Positions 22,572-36,600 are shown, numbered from the stretch's first letter. The stretch is 64,000 nucleotides of DNA from Lanius collurio (GCA_020086605.1 JACBWW010000088.1:529069-593068), one strand, 5' to 3'. A program made the numbers and translations. Notes: a model not told the origin generated them from the sequence alone.

Positions 22572-25500
22572 ATGTCGCTGCTGCGGCTGCGGGCGGTGCT
22601 GAGGGGCCCGGGCGGGCTGAGGGGGCCCGGTGAGCGGGAACGGGGACCGGGGGGGACACGGAGGGACTGGCGGCACACGGAGGGGCCGTGGCGCCACGGA
22701 AGCACTAAGGGGGCATGGAGGGACCGGCGGGGACACGAGTAGACTAGGACACGCCCCGAGTGTGGGGAAGGAGCTGGTCAGGGATGTCCCACGATTCTGA
22801 GCATTCTTTGGGACACAACTGGAGACTGGAAGGGTCTTTTTGCGTCGTGAGCACCCCAGGGATGGAGTCGGTACTGTGGAAGTGCTGGGATGTTGTTACT
22901 CTCCGGAGGGCCGACGGGGAGGCTCTGGGTCCCGTCCCAGCTCTGGGATGGTGCCCGCCTGCTCTGGGGGTGTCGCGGTGGTGCCACCCCTTTCACAGCG
23001 CTGGGGTTTGGAGTGTCCCTGGGGTCATGTTGCGTCTGAGCCTCTGGATCCAGGGGGCGAGGCGTGTCCCTGTCCCTCCTGCCCTCCCTGTGCTGCTGCT
23101 GGAGCAGCTGAGCTGAGAAACGTCCCTCGCTCGATCTGTCCACTCTGTGTCCAGCTGGGGCTGTGGGGCAGGGTGGGGGTCAGGAAGTGCTCGAGGCAGT
23201 GAAGCTTTCTCTGATCCCCACATCTTTGCGTTCTTCCATGGCAGGGATCCCGCGGAGAATCTTCAGGAGCTACTCCTCTGCCAGCACCAAGGAGAAGGCA
23301 AACAGAAATGGCACTTGTGAGAGGACAGAGCTGCTGGAAGGTGAGTGCTGGGAGGGCTGCAGTGAGCACACAGCAGTCAGACCAGCCTGAGCTGTTGCTT
23401 TTTCCCTGGCAGTGACACTGCTGGGTTCCTGGGATGCTGGGGTGGGCCCCAGCTTGCAGGTAGATCTCAAAGAGACAGTGGTTGGTATCTCTGTCTGGGA
23501 GCGGGGCTGGCCAGGGAGGGATGAAGTTCTTGTGTGAACCCTTTTTTCTAACCATGATTCTGGTACTTCCAGAGTGAGGACAGTACACAGTCTTCTGCTG
23601 TGCCTTGTCTCCCATCACCTTTCTCTGTTTCCCACTAGTGCTCAAAGCTCGAGCAAAGCAGCTCCAAGGCAGTAACGTCCCAGAGGTGACAGTCAACAAA
23701 GTGGAACTGGCTGCACTGGACAATGACAAGTACCAGGAGGCTGTGGCTCCTGGCTCCAAGGAGAAGCAGCCCGTTCCCAGGGCACGGGATGATGGCCTGG
23801 CCCAGTCCAGCCCTTGGGCCAGAAAGTTGCAGAAGGAGATGTATATCCAGCAGCTGAAGGTGGAGCGAGAATTGCCCAGTGCTGCCTCCCACCTAGCTCT
23901 GAAGGGCCAGGTCAAGCTAGAAGTCGAGGCAGAGGCCAAACCCAATACAAAAATCATGAAGAACCCAAAGATCCCAAAGACGAAAGCAGCCGCTGCCTGG
24001 AGCCAGAGCTCCAGCGGCCCCCACAGCAAGCCCAGGGTAGTGGAAGTGAAGGAAGGTGCACAGCTGAAGAGGATGCCGACGGACAACAGTAACCAACAGG
24101 TCCTGCAGCAGACCATCCAGTCCAAACTGGAGTGCCTCCTGTTCCTGCAGCAGCCGGAGGAGGCCGAGCGGTACCTCCTGCTGTGCTACAGCTCTCCGGT
24201 GAAGAGGAAGGTGCTGGACATTGGTTCCTACAACATTGTGATGCGCAGCTGGGCCAGGAAGGTACCGAGCCGTGGGTGCTCTGGGTGGGAGAGGGGCTGG
24301 CTCGTGAGGAAGAGCCTCCAGCTGGTTTTACCTGTGGGTGTCACACCCACCTTCAGCTCGTGTTCAAACAGTGCTTCGGCCAGCGGGGACGGAGCTGGTG
24401 TGAGGCCACCAATCTGTGTGAGGTGGCTTTGAGGGGAAGAAGGGAATGGGGGAAGGGCAGGGTAGATGTGACTAAATCTGAACAGGAGCAGAGGGGTGTG
24501 GAGCTGTGATTTTGAGGCTGCTGGTGTCAGTGTCCACAGCCTCCTTCCCTTCTCACCTGCAGGGCTGCTTGAATCGCATCGACCGATTGTTTTCTTTGCT
24601 GGAGCCCACCGGCTTCCGGCCCAACTTGGACTCTTACGCGGTGGCCCTGGAGTGCATGGGCCGGAACCAGTCACCTCCCAAAGCCATCTTGAGGTAACGT
24701 CTGCCTCAGGTGCTGCTGAGCCTTGGGAGCAGCAGCTCCACATCCTGTGCTTGGAGAACTGGGAGATGCAGCGGGTTGGGGTCAGGAGGAGCTGGCCCTG
24801 CTGTGTGCCCACCTGGCTGCTCTGACCCACTTCTCATGGCTGGATTTTGGGATGGGCAGAGCTCCCATAGCACCCTCCCTGCCATCCCCAGCTGCTGGGG
24901 AGTTTGTCTGAGATCGTGCAGGGAGAGGACATGTGGGAGGTGAGAACAGGCACTTCTCCCCTCAGAGCTGGGCTGGGAGAGCTCCTCTCTGGTTGGGGAC
25001 TCCTTGGTTCCTCACCCATCACAGGCATCTCACTCCTCTGGCTTCTCCATTGCTGCCTGCTGGGAATTAATTGGCTCCTCTGTTTGTTTTATGGCACTTC
25101 TGTGGAGTTTGCCCTTTTTGGCGGGTTCGGTCACGTAGCTGTTTCCTGCAGGGCTCTTCAGAGGAGTGTGGTCAGGAGATTCAGGTGGATTTCATGGAGC
25201 ATAATGGACAGGAAAGTGTCAGTGTGGGGAGCTGAAGGAGCCCTGTAAGTTCCCTCAGGCTGGGCCTAGGGGCAGTGCCTGGGGCTGGAGGCACAGGCAG
25301 CTCCTCTTCAGAGGATGGGCAAAGCTTCTGAAGCACTAGTGCTGAACCCTAGGGATGTATCACCAGCCTCTCTGTCCTTTGGCTGCTAACAAGTTCTAGA
25401 TGCCTTCAAGGGAATTCAGTCTTCAGTCAGCTGACTCCGAGTGGGCTGGCAGTGACTGTCCTGGATGGTGTGGGAGCTGTGTCAGTGCAGCACAGGCTGT

Positions 25501-28500
25501 GGGGCTGCCTGTGGGCAGCTTGGTCCCGCAGTGGCCGGAGCTCGGCCTCTCTGCCCAGGCAGCTCCGCAGCCGTGCGGGCAGAGGGATGGACACCTGATC
25601 CCTGTAACCTGAGGAGGGTGACCTTGTGGGACAGGCTGTGCTGAGGCAGCTCTTGCTTCAGCAGCTTCTGTACAACATGCTCAGGCCCTTGGGGAAGATT
25701 GAACCTGTCCTGTCTGCCCCTCCTCAGATACCTGCAGCAGCTGAACAGCAGTGGCTACCACGTGGATGAGCTCTTCCAAAAGTGCTTGTTTGAGGCAGAT
25801 GAGAAGGAGATGGTGCTGTGGGCCATTAGGACTGTCCAGCCCAACTACCAGCTGCCTCCTCCACCCAGCCCCCAGATCTGCAAATCTTCTCTGCTCCAGG
25901 ACTTCTATTCCAGAGTAAGCCACAGCACTTAGGGAGGTGTTAAAGCTGGCCAGGTGGTGTTCACAGATGTTCTCAGGTACAGCCCAGGGGTGTCACTCTA
26001 GGACACGAGAAGGAACACACGTACCCAAGAGGTTTTCAGAAGGGTTATTTCTCTCAAGGTTTATTAACCTCCCAATTTATAGTTTCCTTAACCAGGACAA
26101 GGATTGGGTGAAAAAGGTCACTTCCTTTACAAACACATTGGCTACATGAAATGCCCATCAGGGTATTTTTGTTTGAGTACAAGAATGAAAAACATTGCTA
26201 CAGTTGGAAAAGCAATGATTGTTGTTTACATGAAACACTGTGAGAACTCTGACTCCAAAAGTAGAAACATCAGAAAGCTGAGAGAACTAGGCAACACAGG
26301 GGAGGGCTGAAGAGGAAGAACCTTTTATCCTGATCTCTGCTCGCTACCCCACACAAATCATCAAATTAATGATGTTACCAACAGCCTTACAGAGGAACAG
26401 CAAAGCAGAGGGCTGCAGGGGGCTGGAGGTGGCCTCCATGCACTGGAGGGAGTACTTGGGGAAGTGCTTGGCCATAACACAGGAGCAGAGCAGCCTCTGG
26501 GGTTTGCCTGCCAGAGAGCTGTGGACCCAGAGGTCCCAGCAAGATGCTTTCAGCCCAGATTTGTACCACAGGCCTCTTGCAGGGAAGCTGGGAGATTGAG
26601 CACGGCTTTTGTTCCTCCTGCTTTTGGCACTGGCTGCCTCTCATTGCAGGAGACGATGGTGTCGTACCCCAAGCTGGATTTCTCCGTGAAGGAGTTGCAG
26701 GAGCGCTTCCAGCAGCAGCTGGAGATGGAGCTGAAGAACACCATAACCATTGAGTCAGTGGAGGCAGCCAAGCCCCTGACCCCGCAGGCTATCAAAGCGG
26801 TAAAGCTCTAGGGGCAGGGGGGCCATTGCAGCTCTCAGAACCTGTGGATGAGAGCTGGGGGTCCATGAGCTAAAGAGGAGGCAGCTCATGCTGACCAGCT
26901 CTCTTCCTTCCTTTTCCATGCAGCGTGAGCTGCTGGGCACCCTCCGCTCCCAGTGGCACAGTGCCATCCTCCAGGCCCTGCAGAATTCCAAGCGCAGCAT
27001 GGCCAGGCCCAAGAAGCTATCCAAGCAGAGCATCCTCTACCCCTACCTGTGCCTGCTGCCAGATGAGGAGTATGTGGACATCATGCTGCAGGTAAGAGCC
27101 TGCCCTGCCCTCACAGGAGTGGGACTGGACCATCAACCATGGGGTTGTCACAGAGCATTCATGTCCCACTTGAGCCAGCAGGGTTGGAGCTTCCTGCCAG
27201 TTTTACCAGGTTATTAGGTGCGGGCTGTGTGCTCCCTGTGCAGAGCAAATCCTGCTCTGTCCTGGTTGTGTTTCCTTTCTCACCATCTGTTCAGCATCAT
27301 GGAAATCAGCATTTTCCTGTGCTCCCTGCACAGCAGTTTAACTCCCGCTTTGTCTCTCTGCTGTGTCTCTCTGTTCCTCCTTCCTAAGACCCTCTTTGCC
27401 TTCCCCTTTCCCAGGTCCTCAATGATCTGTCTCCACAAGGTGAGTCCCTGGCAGTCATGGCCAGGGAGCTGGGCTCCAAGGTCTATGACAGGTACATCAT
27501 CCAGAGGAAGCTGCGCAGCTGCCAGCTGGAGAAGGTGCAGGAGATCTATGAGAACTACATCCAGCTGCTGGCAAAGGACAGCCAGGTAGGAGCCCTTGGA
27601 GCCAGGTGTCCCATGCAGGAAAGCTCTGGGCTTTGCAGGGCAGGAGGGGACAAGATGGGAGAAAGGGGCCAAGGTCACTGCCCTGAGCACCTCAAGGATC
27701 AGGTGAGCAGGTTGCTCCCAGAGCTGAGAGCACATGGGGGCAGGCAGGTCTGCAATCTGGGCAGGAGGGGCAGGATGCTACACTATGGGAACAGGGTGTA
27801 AGCACTGGGATGTGGCAAGAGGAAGGACTTTGCAGTGCCACCGTTCCCATTCTCACTGTTGGGCTCACCCTGGCTTCCCCAGCCCTCCTTCCCCAAGCAT
27901 TCCTGTCAAGGAGGACCTCAAGGGGACACAAAGATAGGAGAGTCCTTCTCAGAGCCACATCTCAGGTAGATAGATCCCATCCAGCAAACCCCCTGGGAAG
28001 CAGCATGGCTGGCCTCTCCAGCTGACCCCATTTTCTCCTTCCACCTCCCAGCCTAAACAGTACTTGCCACGGGAATACTGGGAGAAGCTGGTGGCAGAAG
28101 CAGGCTTTGGGCCCTCCCTTAACTTGCAGAACAGCAGCTGGCCCTGCGTGCTCCTCATGCGCCTGGGCATGCACATGCTGGAGCTCCTGGTGAAGTCAGT
28201 CAAGGTGCCCAAGAACATCCTCAATCGTCGTCTGGAGTCCAAGCCTATCCCTGTCCTCTACCACGTCTACTCCTTCTACAGCAACTGGCAGGTGAGCCTC
28301 ATCCTGGGGGCTCTGGGGCTGTTCAGGGTACCCCTTCCTCAAAATCAGACCCTTGCAAGGCCCTTTTCTGTTCTTGCTGCCATTCCTGCTGAGGGATGCT
28401 TTGAGGAGCCTTTGTTTCTGTGTGAGTGCTCTCCTTACTTGGCCTGATCTTTATGGAATGGCTGACTGACTACGGGTTCTTCCACACTCCAGCCCTAATC

Positions 28501-31500
28501 CTCTACTGCTGGTTCTCCTGTCCAGGTTGGGCGGATAAAGCCCCATCCCATCTTCTCCCAGCTTGTGGCAAATGCTGCAGAGACCATGCTGACCTTCAAC
28601 TCCTCTGCCATGCCCATGCTGTGCCCCCCAGTGCCCTGGACCTCCCCCCGTTTTGGTGCCTTTGTCCTCAATGACACCAAGCTGATGCGCTTCATGGATG
28701 AGACCATCCATCACCAGCTGCTCCTGGAGCAGTATCCCCTTGTGAACCTCCACCCCGTGCTGGATGCCCTGAACCAACTGGGCAACTGCGCCTGGAAGAT
28801 CAACCAGCCGGTGCTGGATATTATCATCTCCATCTTCAACGACAAAGGGGATGAGAAGCTGGACATCCCACCGCCCCTCTCTGAGGCTCCCAAGCCTCCC
28901 ACTGCTCCCGGCCATTCCTCAACCTGGAGCAAGTCCCTCAAGCACGAGCTGTTCCTGTGCAAGAAGAAGACTGCAGAGATGCACAGCCTGCGGATGGACG
29001 CGCTCTACAAGCTCTCCATCGCCAACTACGTCAGGGACAAGGTGTTCTGGTTCCCTCACAACATGGACTTCCGTGGCAGGACTTACCCATGCCCGCCCTA
29101 TTTCAACCACCTGGGCAACGATGTCACCCGGGCCATCCTGCTGTTTGCAGAGGGGAAGCCGCTGGGGCCCAGGGGACTTGACTGGCTGAAGATCCATCTC
29201 ATCAACCTGACGGGGCTGAAGAAGAGGAACACCTTGCAGGAGCGGCTGGAGTATGCCAATGAAATCATGGAGGACATCCTGGACTCGGCTGACCACCCGC
29301 TCACGGTATGTGGGAGCTTCTAGAAATTGAAATAAAATGGAAATCACAATCGATTTTGAAACAAAAACATTTTGAAAGATACGCTTTTGAGAGGTAAAAA
29401 GGGAGCAAAGCAATGCAGAGATTCATAAATAACACATTCCTGTCTGAAAATACAGTGAAGTACTAGGGAAGTGGAAGCATGGTGGGAGGAGGTGCTGTGC
29501 CCAGCGTATCCCAGGTGCTCAGGGGCTCCTGCCTGTGATTTGAGGGACATAAAAGCACTGCCTGCTCCTACCAGCCTGTACTTTCTCATTCCCAGGGCAG
29601 GAAGTGGTGGATGGACACCGATGAACCCTGGCAAACCTTGGCATGCTGTATGGAAATCGCCAAAGCCTTGAGGTCCCCAGATCCGGCAGCCTACATCTCT
29701 CACTTCCCAGTTCACCAGGTGGGAGCCTGGCACAGCCTGTGTGAGGCTCAGCAGGGCAGGAAAGGAGCCTCCAGGTCTCCAACGCTGCAATCTCTGCTCC
29801 ATGTGGCTGGGTTTTCTTAGCAATGGGAATGCAGTGTTAGGCATCTTGGCATGAGAACTCTGGTGATTGGCTGCTGCCTGCAGCCATCCATGAGCCAGTA
29901 CAGCCAAGGGCTGCCTCGCTTGCCTTGGCTCGAGCAGAGCCCAGCTGGGAGATCGCTGGCAGCTGCCACAGGGTGAGAGCCAGGCCAGTCTCACCTTCTG
30001 CAGCCACAGGATCAGGACTGGAAGCCAGCCCAGCATGACAACACCTGGCTGGCTGGAGTGCTCGGAGCTGTGCTTTGGGGGCCTTTGCTCCACTCCTGCT
30101 CCAAGGCTGAAGCCAAGCAGCTCTGCAGGAGCCAATATGGGAGGTCTGGAACTCTGAGGAAGGGCACAGAGGGGACAGAGGTGGTTTTCCCCCATGTTCA
30201 GTGCCCTGTCACCTTGTGCCCTGTCCCTGCTCAGGTGCTGCTCAGCTCCCTGAAGGCACCTGTCCTCCCTGGCTGTAGGGGGACATGGCTGATCGTGGCC
30301 ATGGCTGAGGGGTGGCTGCTCCTTTCTCTTATGAGATCAAGTGGCTGTGACTGAGTGGGAAGGGCAGCAGTTGTTCTGCCAGTAGAAATGGTCTGGAATA
30401 TGCATGAGACAGTCAGGACTGATATTTTGATGACAACAAAAGATCAAGAGAGTAGCTGGGGGTGTGTGGAGGGTGCAGCTAATGAAATATCAGCAAGGAC
30501 TTCTCCTGGAGAGTACCGGAGTCTTGTTCTGTCTGAGTCATCAGCGCTCAGTTAATGGAGCCATCAGGTCCTGGCGCTGCCTTTCTGCACTGCAGGGATT
30601 GGGGAGAGGGTGCAGGAGAAAGGGGGCCCTGTCTGAGGGACCTGACAGTCCTGGGGTATCTGTGGCTCGCTGTGAGCAGGGAGTGCCTGAGCACAGGGGG
30701 CCAGGAAAGGCAGCACATGTGGGACAAACATAGCTGCCAGTGCAGTCTGGGGAGCACCAGGATCTTCATGCACCATCAGTCAGGTCCTGCCTGTCTCACC
30801 CAAACTGCTCTTGGTTCCAGGAGGGCTGCAAGGGCAGCTGCTATGGCAGATGCTCACTGTGCCTCTGATGCAGCTTTGGGAAGTCTGGGTGGGAGCTGGT
30901 TTGTGTTAGAGGGATGTTTTCATCCGCTGGCAGTGCAGCTGGCTGGAGCTGCAGAGCCAGCTGGGGCTTCCTGAGGGATCTTTGGCTTGGCCTGTCTTTT
31001 CCTGCCTCTCATCCCACTGCTGAGGTTGTTTTGACTGCTGCCTTTTGGGGCTGCTTTTAGCATCCCAGACATATTCAGTGTTTTCCCAATTTTCTGGTTT
31101 TCGGTGTTTCCACAGAGCTCTGATGTCTTTGGAAACCCATAGAAGTGATGATGTGAGGTTTCTGATTTTAAACCTCACAGGTCACAGGGATGGACACAGG
31201 CAGGAAACTTGGCCAGAAGGAAAATGGTCACTGTTGGGAGATGGTCACTGCTCTGAAGAGAGGGCAGGAAATAATGACCACCTGAGCCCAGGGTACCTGT
31301 GCATGGGGAGGGTGTGGATGAGCAGGGCTGTGTCCACACACTAACTCCTTGTTTCCCCCATGCTCTTCGTGCAGGATGGCTCCTGCAATGGGCTGCAGCA
31401 CTATGCAGCGCTTGGCCGGGACCTCAGCGGTGCTGCCTCTGTCAACCTGGTGCCCTGTGGGCTCCCTCAGGATGTCTACAGTGCAGTGGCCCAGCAGGTG

Positions 31501-34500
31501 AGTCACAGTGGGCCTTTTGGACCTGCCTCTTCCTCTGTGCACAGGGTGACTCCCACTCCCAAGGAGAAAGGTGGGTATGAGTGTGCAGACAGCTGGGGGG
31601 GAATGAGCTGGTCAGAGTCAGGGACCCTCTGTCCCCAAGTGGGATCTGACTGGAGATCAGTCAGATCCCACTCTGTCCTCACAGAGGTGGCTGTGAGAAA
31701 TCCCCTGGAATTTCTGCTCTGCTCACTTCTGAAGACTGGGAGAACTAGGTTGGAGAGGTGGAAGAGAGCAGAGTGTGTTCCTCCTGCCTTGCTCACAGGT
31801 GGCTGGCCCATGGGTTATGAGATTTTTCTTCCTTGAGCTGAGTAGGAGGGAGAGGGGGAGAGATTCAGCCTTAGTCCTGCTACAAAGTCTTTGGTTTCTT
31901 TGGTGGGATGTGATGTGAAATTTGCCACTGGGAGAGTGCTGAGCCCTGCCAGACTCACTCAGCTGCCATTGGACCCTGGCTCTCCAGTCTGGGTCTCAGC
32001 AGGTTTTCTCCAGGCAGCACCACACCAGAGAGCATGAAGAGTTCATGGGGGTGCAGGGCTTGCTCAGTTATCACTGAGGGGCAGAGGCAGGAGAAGCCAA
32101 GTTCTGAGCTACAGTCAAGCTGTGCCCTTGTCCCAGCTGGCACCACCCAGCTGCCAGGGGGCAGTGCCAAGGCAGCAGGGACGGCTCTGCAGGCACAGTT
32201 ATCCATGCTGAATCCCTTCAGCAGGTGCCTTCTGTTATCCAGGGTGGTGAAAATGGGCTGCAGATATTCTGATGGGAGCTCAGGCCAGGCAGTGCACCGC
32301 TGGGACAGTCCCACAGGCCACCATGCACAGAGGCACTCGAGCCAGCGTGGCTCATGCTGAGACTGACTCAGGACTGACTCTCTTCAGGTGGAGGAGTTTC
32401 GGAAGAAGGATGCTGAGCAGGGGGTGAAGATTGCCCAGGTGCTGCAGGGCTTCATCAGCCGCAAGGTGGTGAAGCAGACGGTGATGACGGTGGTGTACGG
32501 GGTCACGCGCTACGGCGGCCGCCTGCAGATAGAGAAACGCCTCAAGGAGATCGAGGAGTTCCCCGAGGTAGCATTTCCTGTGTGTCCCCCTCCCTGTCGC
32601 TTTCCTCTGTGTCTTTGGCTGTCCCTTTGCCTGATCCATCGCTCTGCCTCTGGTCTGTGCCAGGAGTACTTGTGGGAAGCATCTCATTACCTGGTGAAGC
32701 AGGTGTTCAACAGCATCAAGGAGATGTTCTCAGCCACTCGAGATATCCAGGTAAGGAGCCTGTTGCCCCTTACTTCAACATATTTTTCTTCCCTGGTCCA
32801 CTCATGCGTAGATGAGGGGGTGCTCCATGGGGAGGGATGGTTCTCCTGGCTCCTGTCCTGGAGAGGATCCTCCTGCCTCAGCCCAGAGGTGTGGGATTGT
32901 GCCAAACTCCCCAGTAAGTGCTGGACTGTCACAGTCTGTGGCAGGAATGAGGGTGGCCTGTGCTGGGAGGGGATGGGGTCTCCCAGCTCCACACTAACTC
33001 CAGCTGCTTCCTCCCCTCTTCTGAAGAACTGGCTGACAGAGAGTGCCAAGCTCATCGCCCAGTCAGGCCGGACAGTGGAGTGGGTCACACCACTGGGGCT
33101 CCCCATCATACAGCCCTACTATCGCTCCAGGTCCACTGTGGTGAGTGTCCAGTGTGAGGTCTCCTGGCCCACTCTCCCTGTGCCATGGTGGGAGCAGGGA
33201 AAAGATAGCTGGGCTACAGCCTGGCAGGTTGGCATCACTGGTGGGTGAGCCTGCAGAGCAGGTAGGATCCTGTGCTCAGGCACATCCTCCAGCCTCATGG
33301 CTCCCTGCAGAGCCTGGAGTGTGTGGGTGGGCTGGTGAGGAAGCTCTGCGGCTCCGTCCCACTCAGGCAGCTGGGGCATGGGCCGTTCCCCGCTCTGAGA
33401 GCCTCCTCAGGGCTCCTGTGACTCAGTCTCGCTGCTGTTGCCTCCCACGTGCTGCTGCGCTGACTCATGGCCCCCCAGCCCAGCTCCAGCAGCCCTTCTC
33501 GGGCCAATTCACCCTGCGAGGGTGAAGGGGTTCAGATGCCTGCCAGCACCCTCAGGAGGGGAGCTGAGCAAGGTGTCACTGGGCAGTGGCAGCTGCCGTG
33601 GTGCTGGGACACCCTAGAAAGGCACAGGCCCCTCTCCAGAAGAGTGGGGCAGTGCCCAGCCCCCTGTGCTGCCGGGCAGTGCAGGGTGACAGCTGCTCCC
33701 CTCTCTCTCCGCAGCTGAATTGTGGAATGCAGCGCTTGAGTGTGAAAAACTCCAACAGCAGCCAGTAAGTACAAAACCATGGCCTGCACTGCACCCTTGC
33801 TGACCCCAGCCTATGCTCTGGGGACAAGGCTTTCCCATCAGGGAAGCTGTCAAGGAGTTCCAGAGCTCCCATTGTCCCCCTGAGCTGTAGAAAGCTGGAC
33901 AGAACAGCAGGGCTTTGGGGCCCTCCAGGGCAGACTCTTCACCCCCAGGCTGGGGTGGCACTGCCTCTGTGCCAGTGCTGTCATCTTTGGCCCTGAAATG
34001 CCCCAGCTCCTCTATGCCCTGCTTTGTCCTGCAGGAAACCTGACACTGTGAAGCAGAAGAACGCCTTTCCCCCCAACTTTATCCACTCTCTGGACTCCAC
34101 GCACATGATGCTCACAGCACTGCACTGCCTCAGGTACGGAGTGGGCACCTGGCTCTTCCCTGGCTCAGGACTCTTCTGGGAGAATATTGCTGGGGCAAAG
34201 CATCACATGGGACCGAGGAGCCCCTGGTGGGTGGGCATTTGGGGTTCCTGGCAGAGAAGGAAGAGGAGGTGGCAGGGCAGGGACAGGGAGATTCTGGGAC
34301 TGGCCACCTCTCTCTGAAGACCTGCCATGCAGGGAGTCCCCCTCCTTGTGTGGTCCCTGCTCCTGTCCCAGCCAGAGGTTCTACATGGGGTGGGTCCATC
34401 GCTCAGCGAGGGTCTCAGCACTGCTTCAAGGCACCTTTGCCTCCTCCCAGGAAGGGCCTGACCTTCGTCTCGGTCCACGATTGCTACTGGACTCACGCGC

Positions 34501-35942
34501 TCACCGTGGATGTCATGAACCAGGTAAAAGTGTCCTCCTGGCTCCCTTGTGAGCAAGATCTTGCTGATCTGTACTCTGGGCCCATGCCAGGCCTCGCCTC
34601 CCCTGGGCTTTGCTCCATGGGCTGATTGATTCACCCGGGTGAAGTGAACCTGGGATGTTTGCTGGTGGTCGCAGCTGATTGTCTGGCAGCCCCCTCTTCC
34701 CACTCCTGCTGCTTCCCCTGCCCCTCACCCCTGACCTGTCCCTGGGGGAAGGACAGAAAACACCTGCTAAGCTGCACCTCGCTTTGTCTGCCCGGTCAGG
34801 TCTGTCGGCAGCAGTTTGTGGCTCTGCACAGTGAGAAGATTCTGCAGGATCTGTCTAAGTTCATGCTGGAGAAGTATTGCAGGTATTCCTGACCTGTTGG
34901 TTTCCTCCCCACACCTCCCAGAGGTCGTGTCCAGGTGCTCACAAGTTGTGTCACCTGTCTGGGGGTTGCTCTGGGGGGAAGCTGTCCTTCCTTCTTGCCA
35001 GTGACACCCAAGTCACCTTCAACAGCTGCGTAAAAACCAAGGGCTCTGCACCGTCTTGCTGAAGAGCCAAGGAGGGTTTGGCTGCCTTAGGGCCTGCCCT
35101 GGGCTGCTGAGGCTGGGCTCCTGCTCTCACTCTGGGGTGTGTGGTCCATTTTGGAAGAGCTGAATCCTATTGTCAGGGGCTGCACTGGGGAGCAGAGGAG
35201 GGTGTGCCTGGTTCCAGATAACCTGTGTTCATTTGCTTCCTCCTAGTTCATCCAGCTCTGGCACAGAGCACATAGCCCATTGGCAGAAGAGACTGATGGA
35301 GCAGCTGTCAAGTGTCCCCAGGACAGGTAGGAGCATGGGACAGGAACATGCAGAGTTCAGGTGCATTTTGGAGACAAGGGGAATGAGAGGGAGTGGCCAC
35401 CAAGACCACCAAAAGACACAAAGCCAGAGCTCTCTCCTAGGATCAGGTTTCCCCTCCTGTGCTGGGCAGAGCAGTCCAGCATGTCCACATTCCCCTATAG
35501 CATCTCTGTGAGTGGTCCCTGCCATCCTCACTGAGTCCATGGGATTTCCCCCAGGCTGACCCAGCTCTTCCCATCCTGCTCTTGTTCTGCTCCCATCTGT
35601 TTCCAGCCATGAGCATTTGCTTGGAGATGGGAGTGAGGGACTCGGCATGGTAATTACCAGGATCTAGATGTTATACATGCAATGGGATTAAGGCAATTAG
35701 TTTAACTCCTTCTAATCCCTCAGCCCTGTGTCTGCCAGGCCATCTGGCTCTGCCTGACCTCTGTGTGGAGTGGCCCAGTGCTCTGTGGGCAGCACAGTCC
35801 AGGGGCAGGGATCCTTCGTACCCTGAGGCCACTTCTCTCCCCTTGTCCATCCCCACCGTGCTCTCCTCTGACCTCTCCTTCACTCCCCTCAGGTGAATTC
35901 AACCTGAAACAGGTTTTGGATTCCACCTATTTCTTCAGCTGA
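22572..35942 (+). CDS. POLRMT: POLRMT, mitochondrial DNA-directed RNA polymerase (21 coding exons)
   Basis: Exons: 22572-22629, 23245-23340, 23639-24261, 24563-24693, 25728-25914, 26650-26799, 26924-27091, 27415-27585, 28052-28291, 28526-29305, 29596-29718, 31375-31497, 32388-32567, 32664-32750, 33027-33140, 33715-33764, 34035-34133, 34451-34523, 34800-34882, 35247-35326, 35893-35942. Phases close and give 1221 aa (human 1230). The N-terminus ([12 protein letters not shown]..., then [13 protein letters not shown]) is a basic, hydroxylated mitochondrial targeting sequence. Exons 3-5 hold the pentatricopeptide region. The C-terminal half is a T7-type single-subunit polymerase: [16 protein letters not shown] with catalytic Asp910; [14 protein letters not shown] with Arg975, Lys979 and Tyr987; and [10 protein letters not shown] with catalytic Asp1137. 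It transcribes mtDNA with TFAM and TFB2M and makes replication primers. The end STYFFS matches the family. No broken exon is seen. Confidence 0.97.
25991..26353 (-). mobile_element. LTR-like insertion in POLRMT intron 5
   Basis: An AT-richer block whose composition breaks sharply with its surroundings. On the minus strand it starts TGTGGGGTAGC, has CCAAT, ACTATAAATT and then AATAAA close together, and runs to GAGTGACA, an LTR-like order. I could not identify a target-site duplication or a convincing terminal inverted repeat, so boundaries are approximate and it may be an older or truncated copy. Confidence 0.45.
31638..31672. repeat. perfect inverted repeat in POLRMT intron 12
   Basis: AGTGGGATCTGACT (31638-31651) and its exact reverse complement (31659-31672) flank a 7-nt loop, GGAGATC. 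It can form a 14-bp hairpin in either DNA strand or in the pre-mRNA. Function unknown. Confidence 0.9.
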
Positions 35943-36600
35943 GCCCTGGCAGCCCACGGGGCCCTGGGATACCTCTGGACCTCCAACTGTGGTGGGCACT
36001 GCCCCACGATGCTCTTCTGTCCCACATCTCATGGGGAAGGAGGTGCAGCTTCCAGCCCAGCAAGAGCCCTGCCTCACTCTGAGGTGCTGGGGCAAACTGA
36101 GACTGTTGGAGCAGCTGGTGGGGACAGGGGCTCTGCACTGTTTGCTGTCACTGTCTGTCCACCATAGGGAGAGGGCACCAAGCCCCAGGGAGGGCTGCAT
36201 CTCTGGGCTGGGGGCGAAGGGGTGTGACAGTAGACAGGGTGGCTCCCCTCAGCTCTCACCCCACTGCTGTGAGCACTAGCCTTTGCCTGGCTGTTGCCTG
36301 TCCTGGGATGCTGTCCCTCTCCTTCCCTCTCCACCAGCAGGGCTTGGACGTGGAGGGGCAGGCAACTGACCTGGGCTGGAACCTTGGCCCTGCTCTTGGC
36401 CACAGGGCAGGTGCTGCTCTGTGCCCTGCTCCAGCTCTGGGCACTGTCTCCACTCTCCACAGTGCAGCCTCTGCAGCTCTTGACTCTCATTTCCAGGGAT
36501 GGGGTTTGCTGCTCCTTCCTGGGGCTCAGGCAGGGAAAACCACTAACTTGGGGGTCAACATGTATAATACTGTAAATAAAAGGTTTTTTGAAATATGAGA
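35943..36600 (+). terminator. POLRMT: POLRMT 3' UTR and poly(A) signal
   Basis: The first strong hexamer after the stop is AATAAA at 36575-36580, inside an AT-rich patch followed by a T run. It predicts a 3' UTR of about 650 nt. Confidence 0.75.

Noticed and set aside
20854..22659. A 601-codon minus-strand open frame over the FGF22 first exon and the POLRMT promoter
   Set aside because: Only the FGF22 exon 1 region lies here, and it is in a different, family-matching frame. The rest is GC-rich open frame with no domain.
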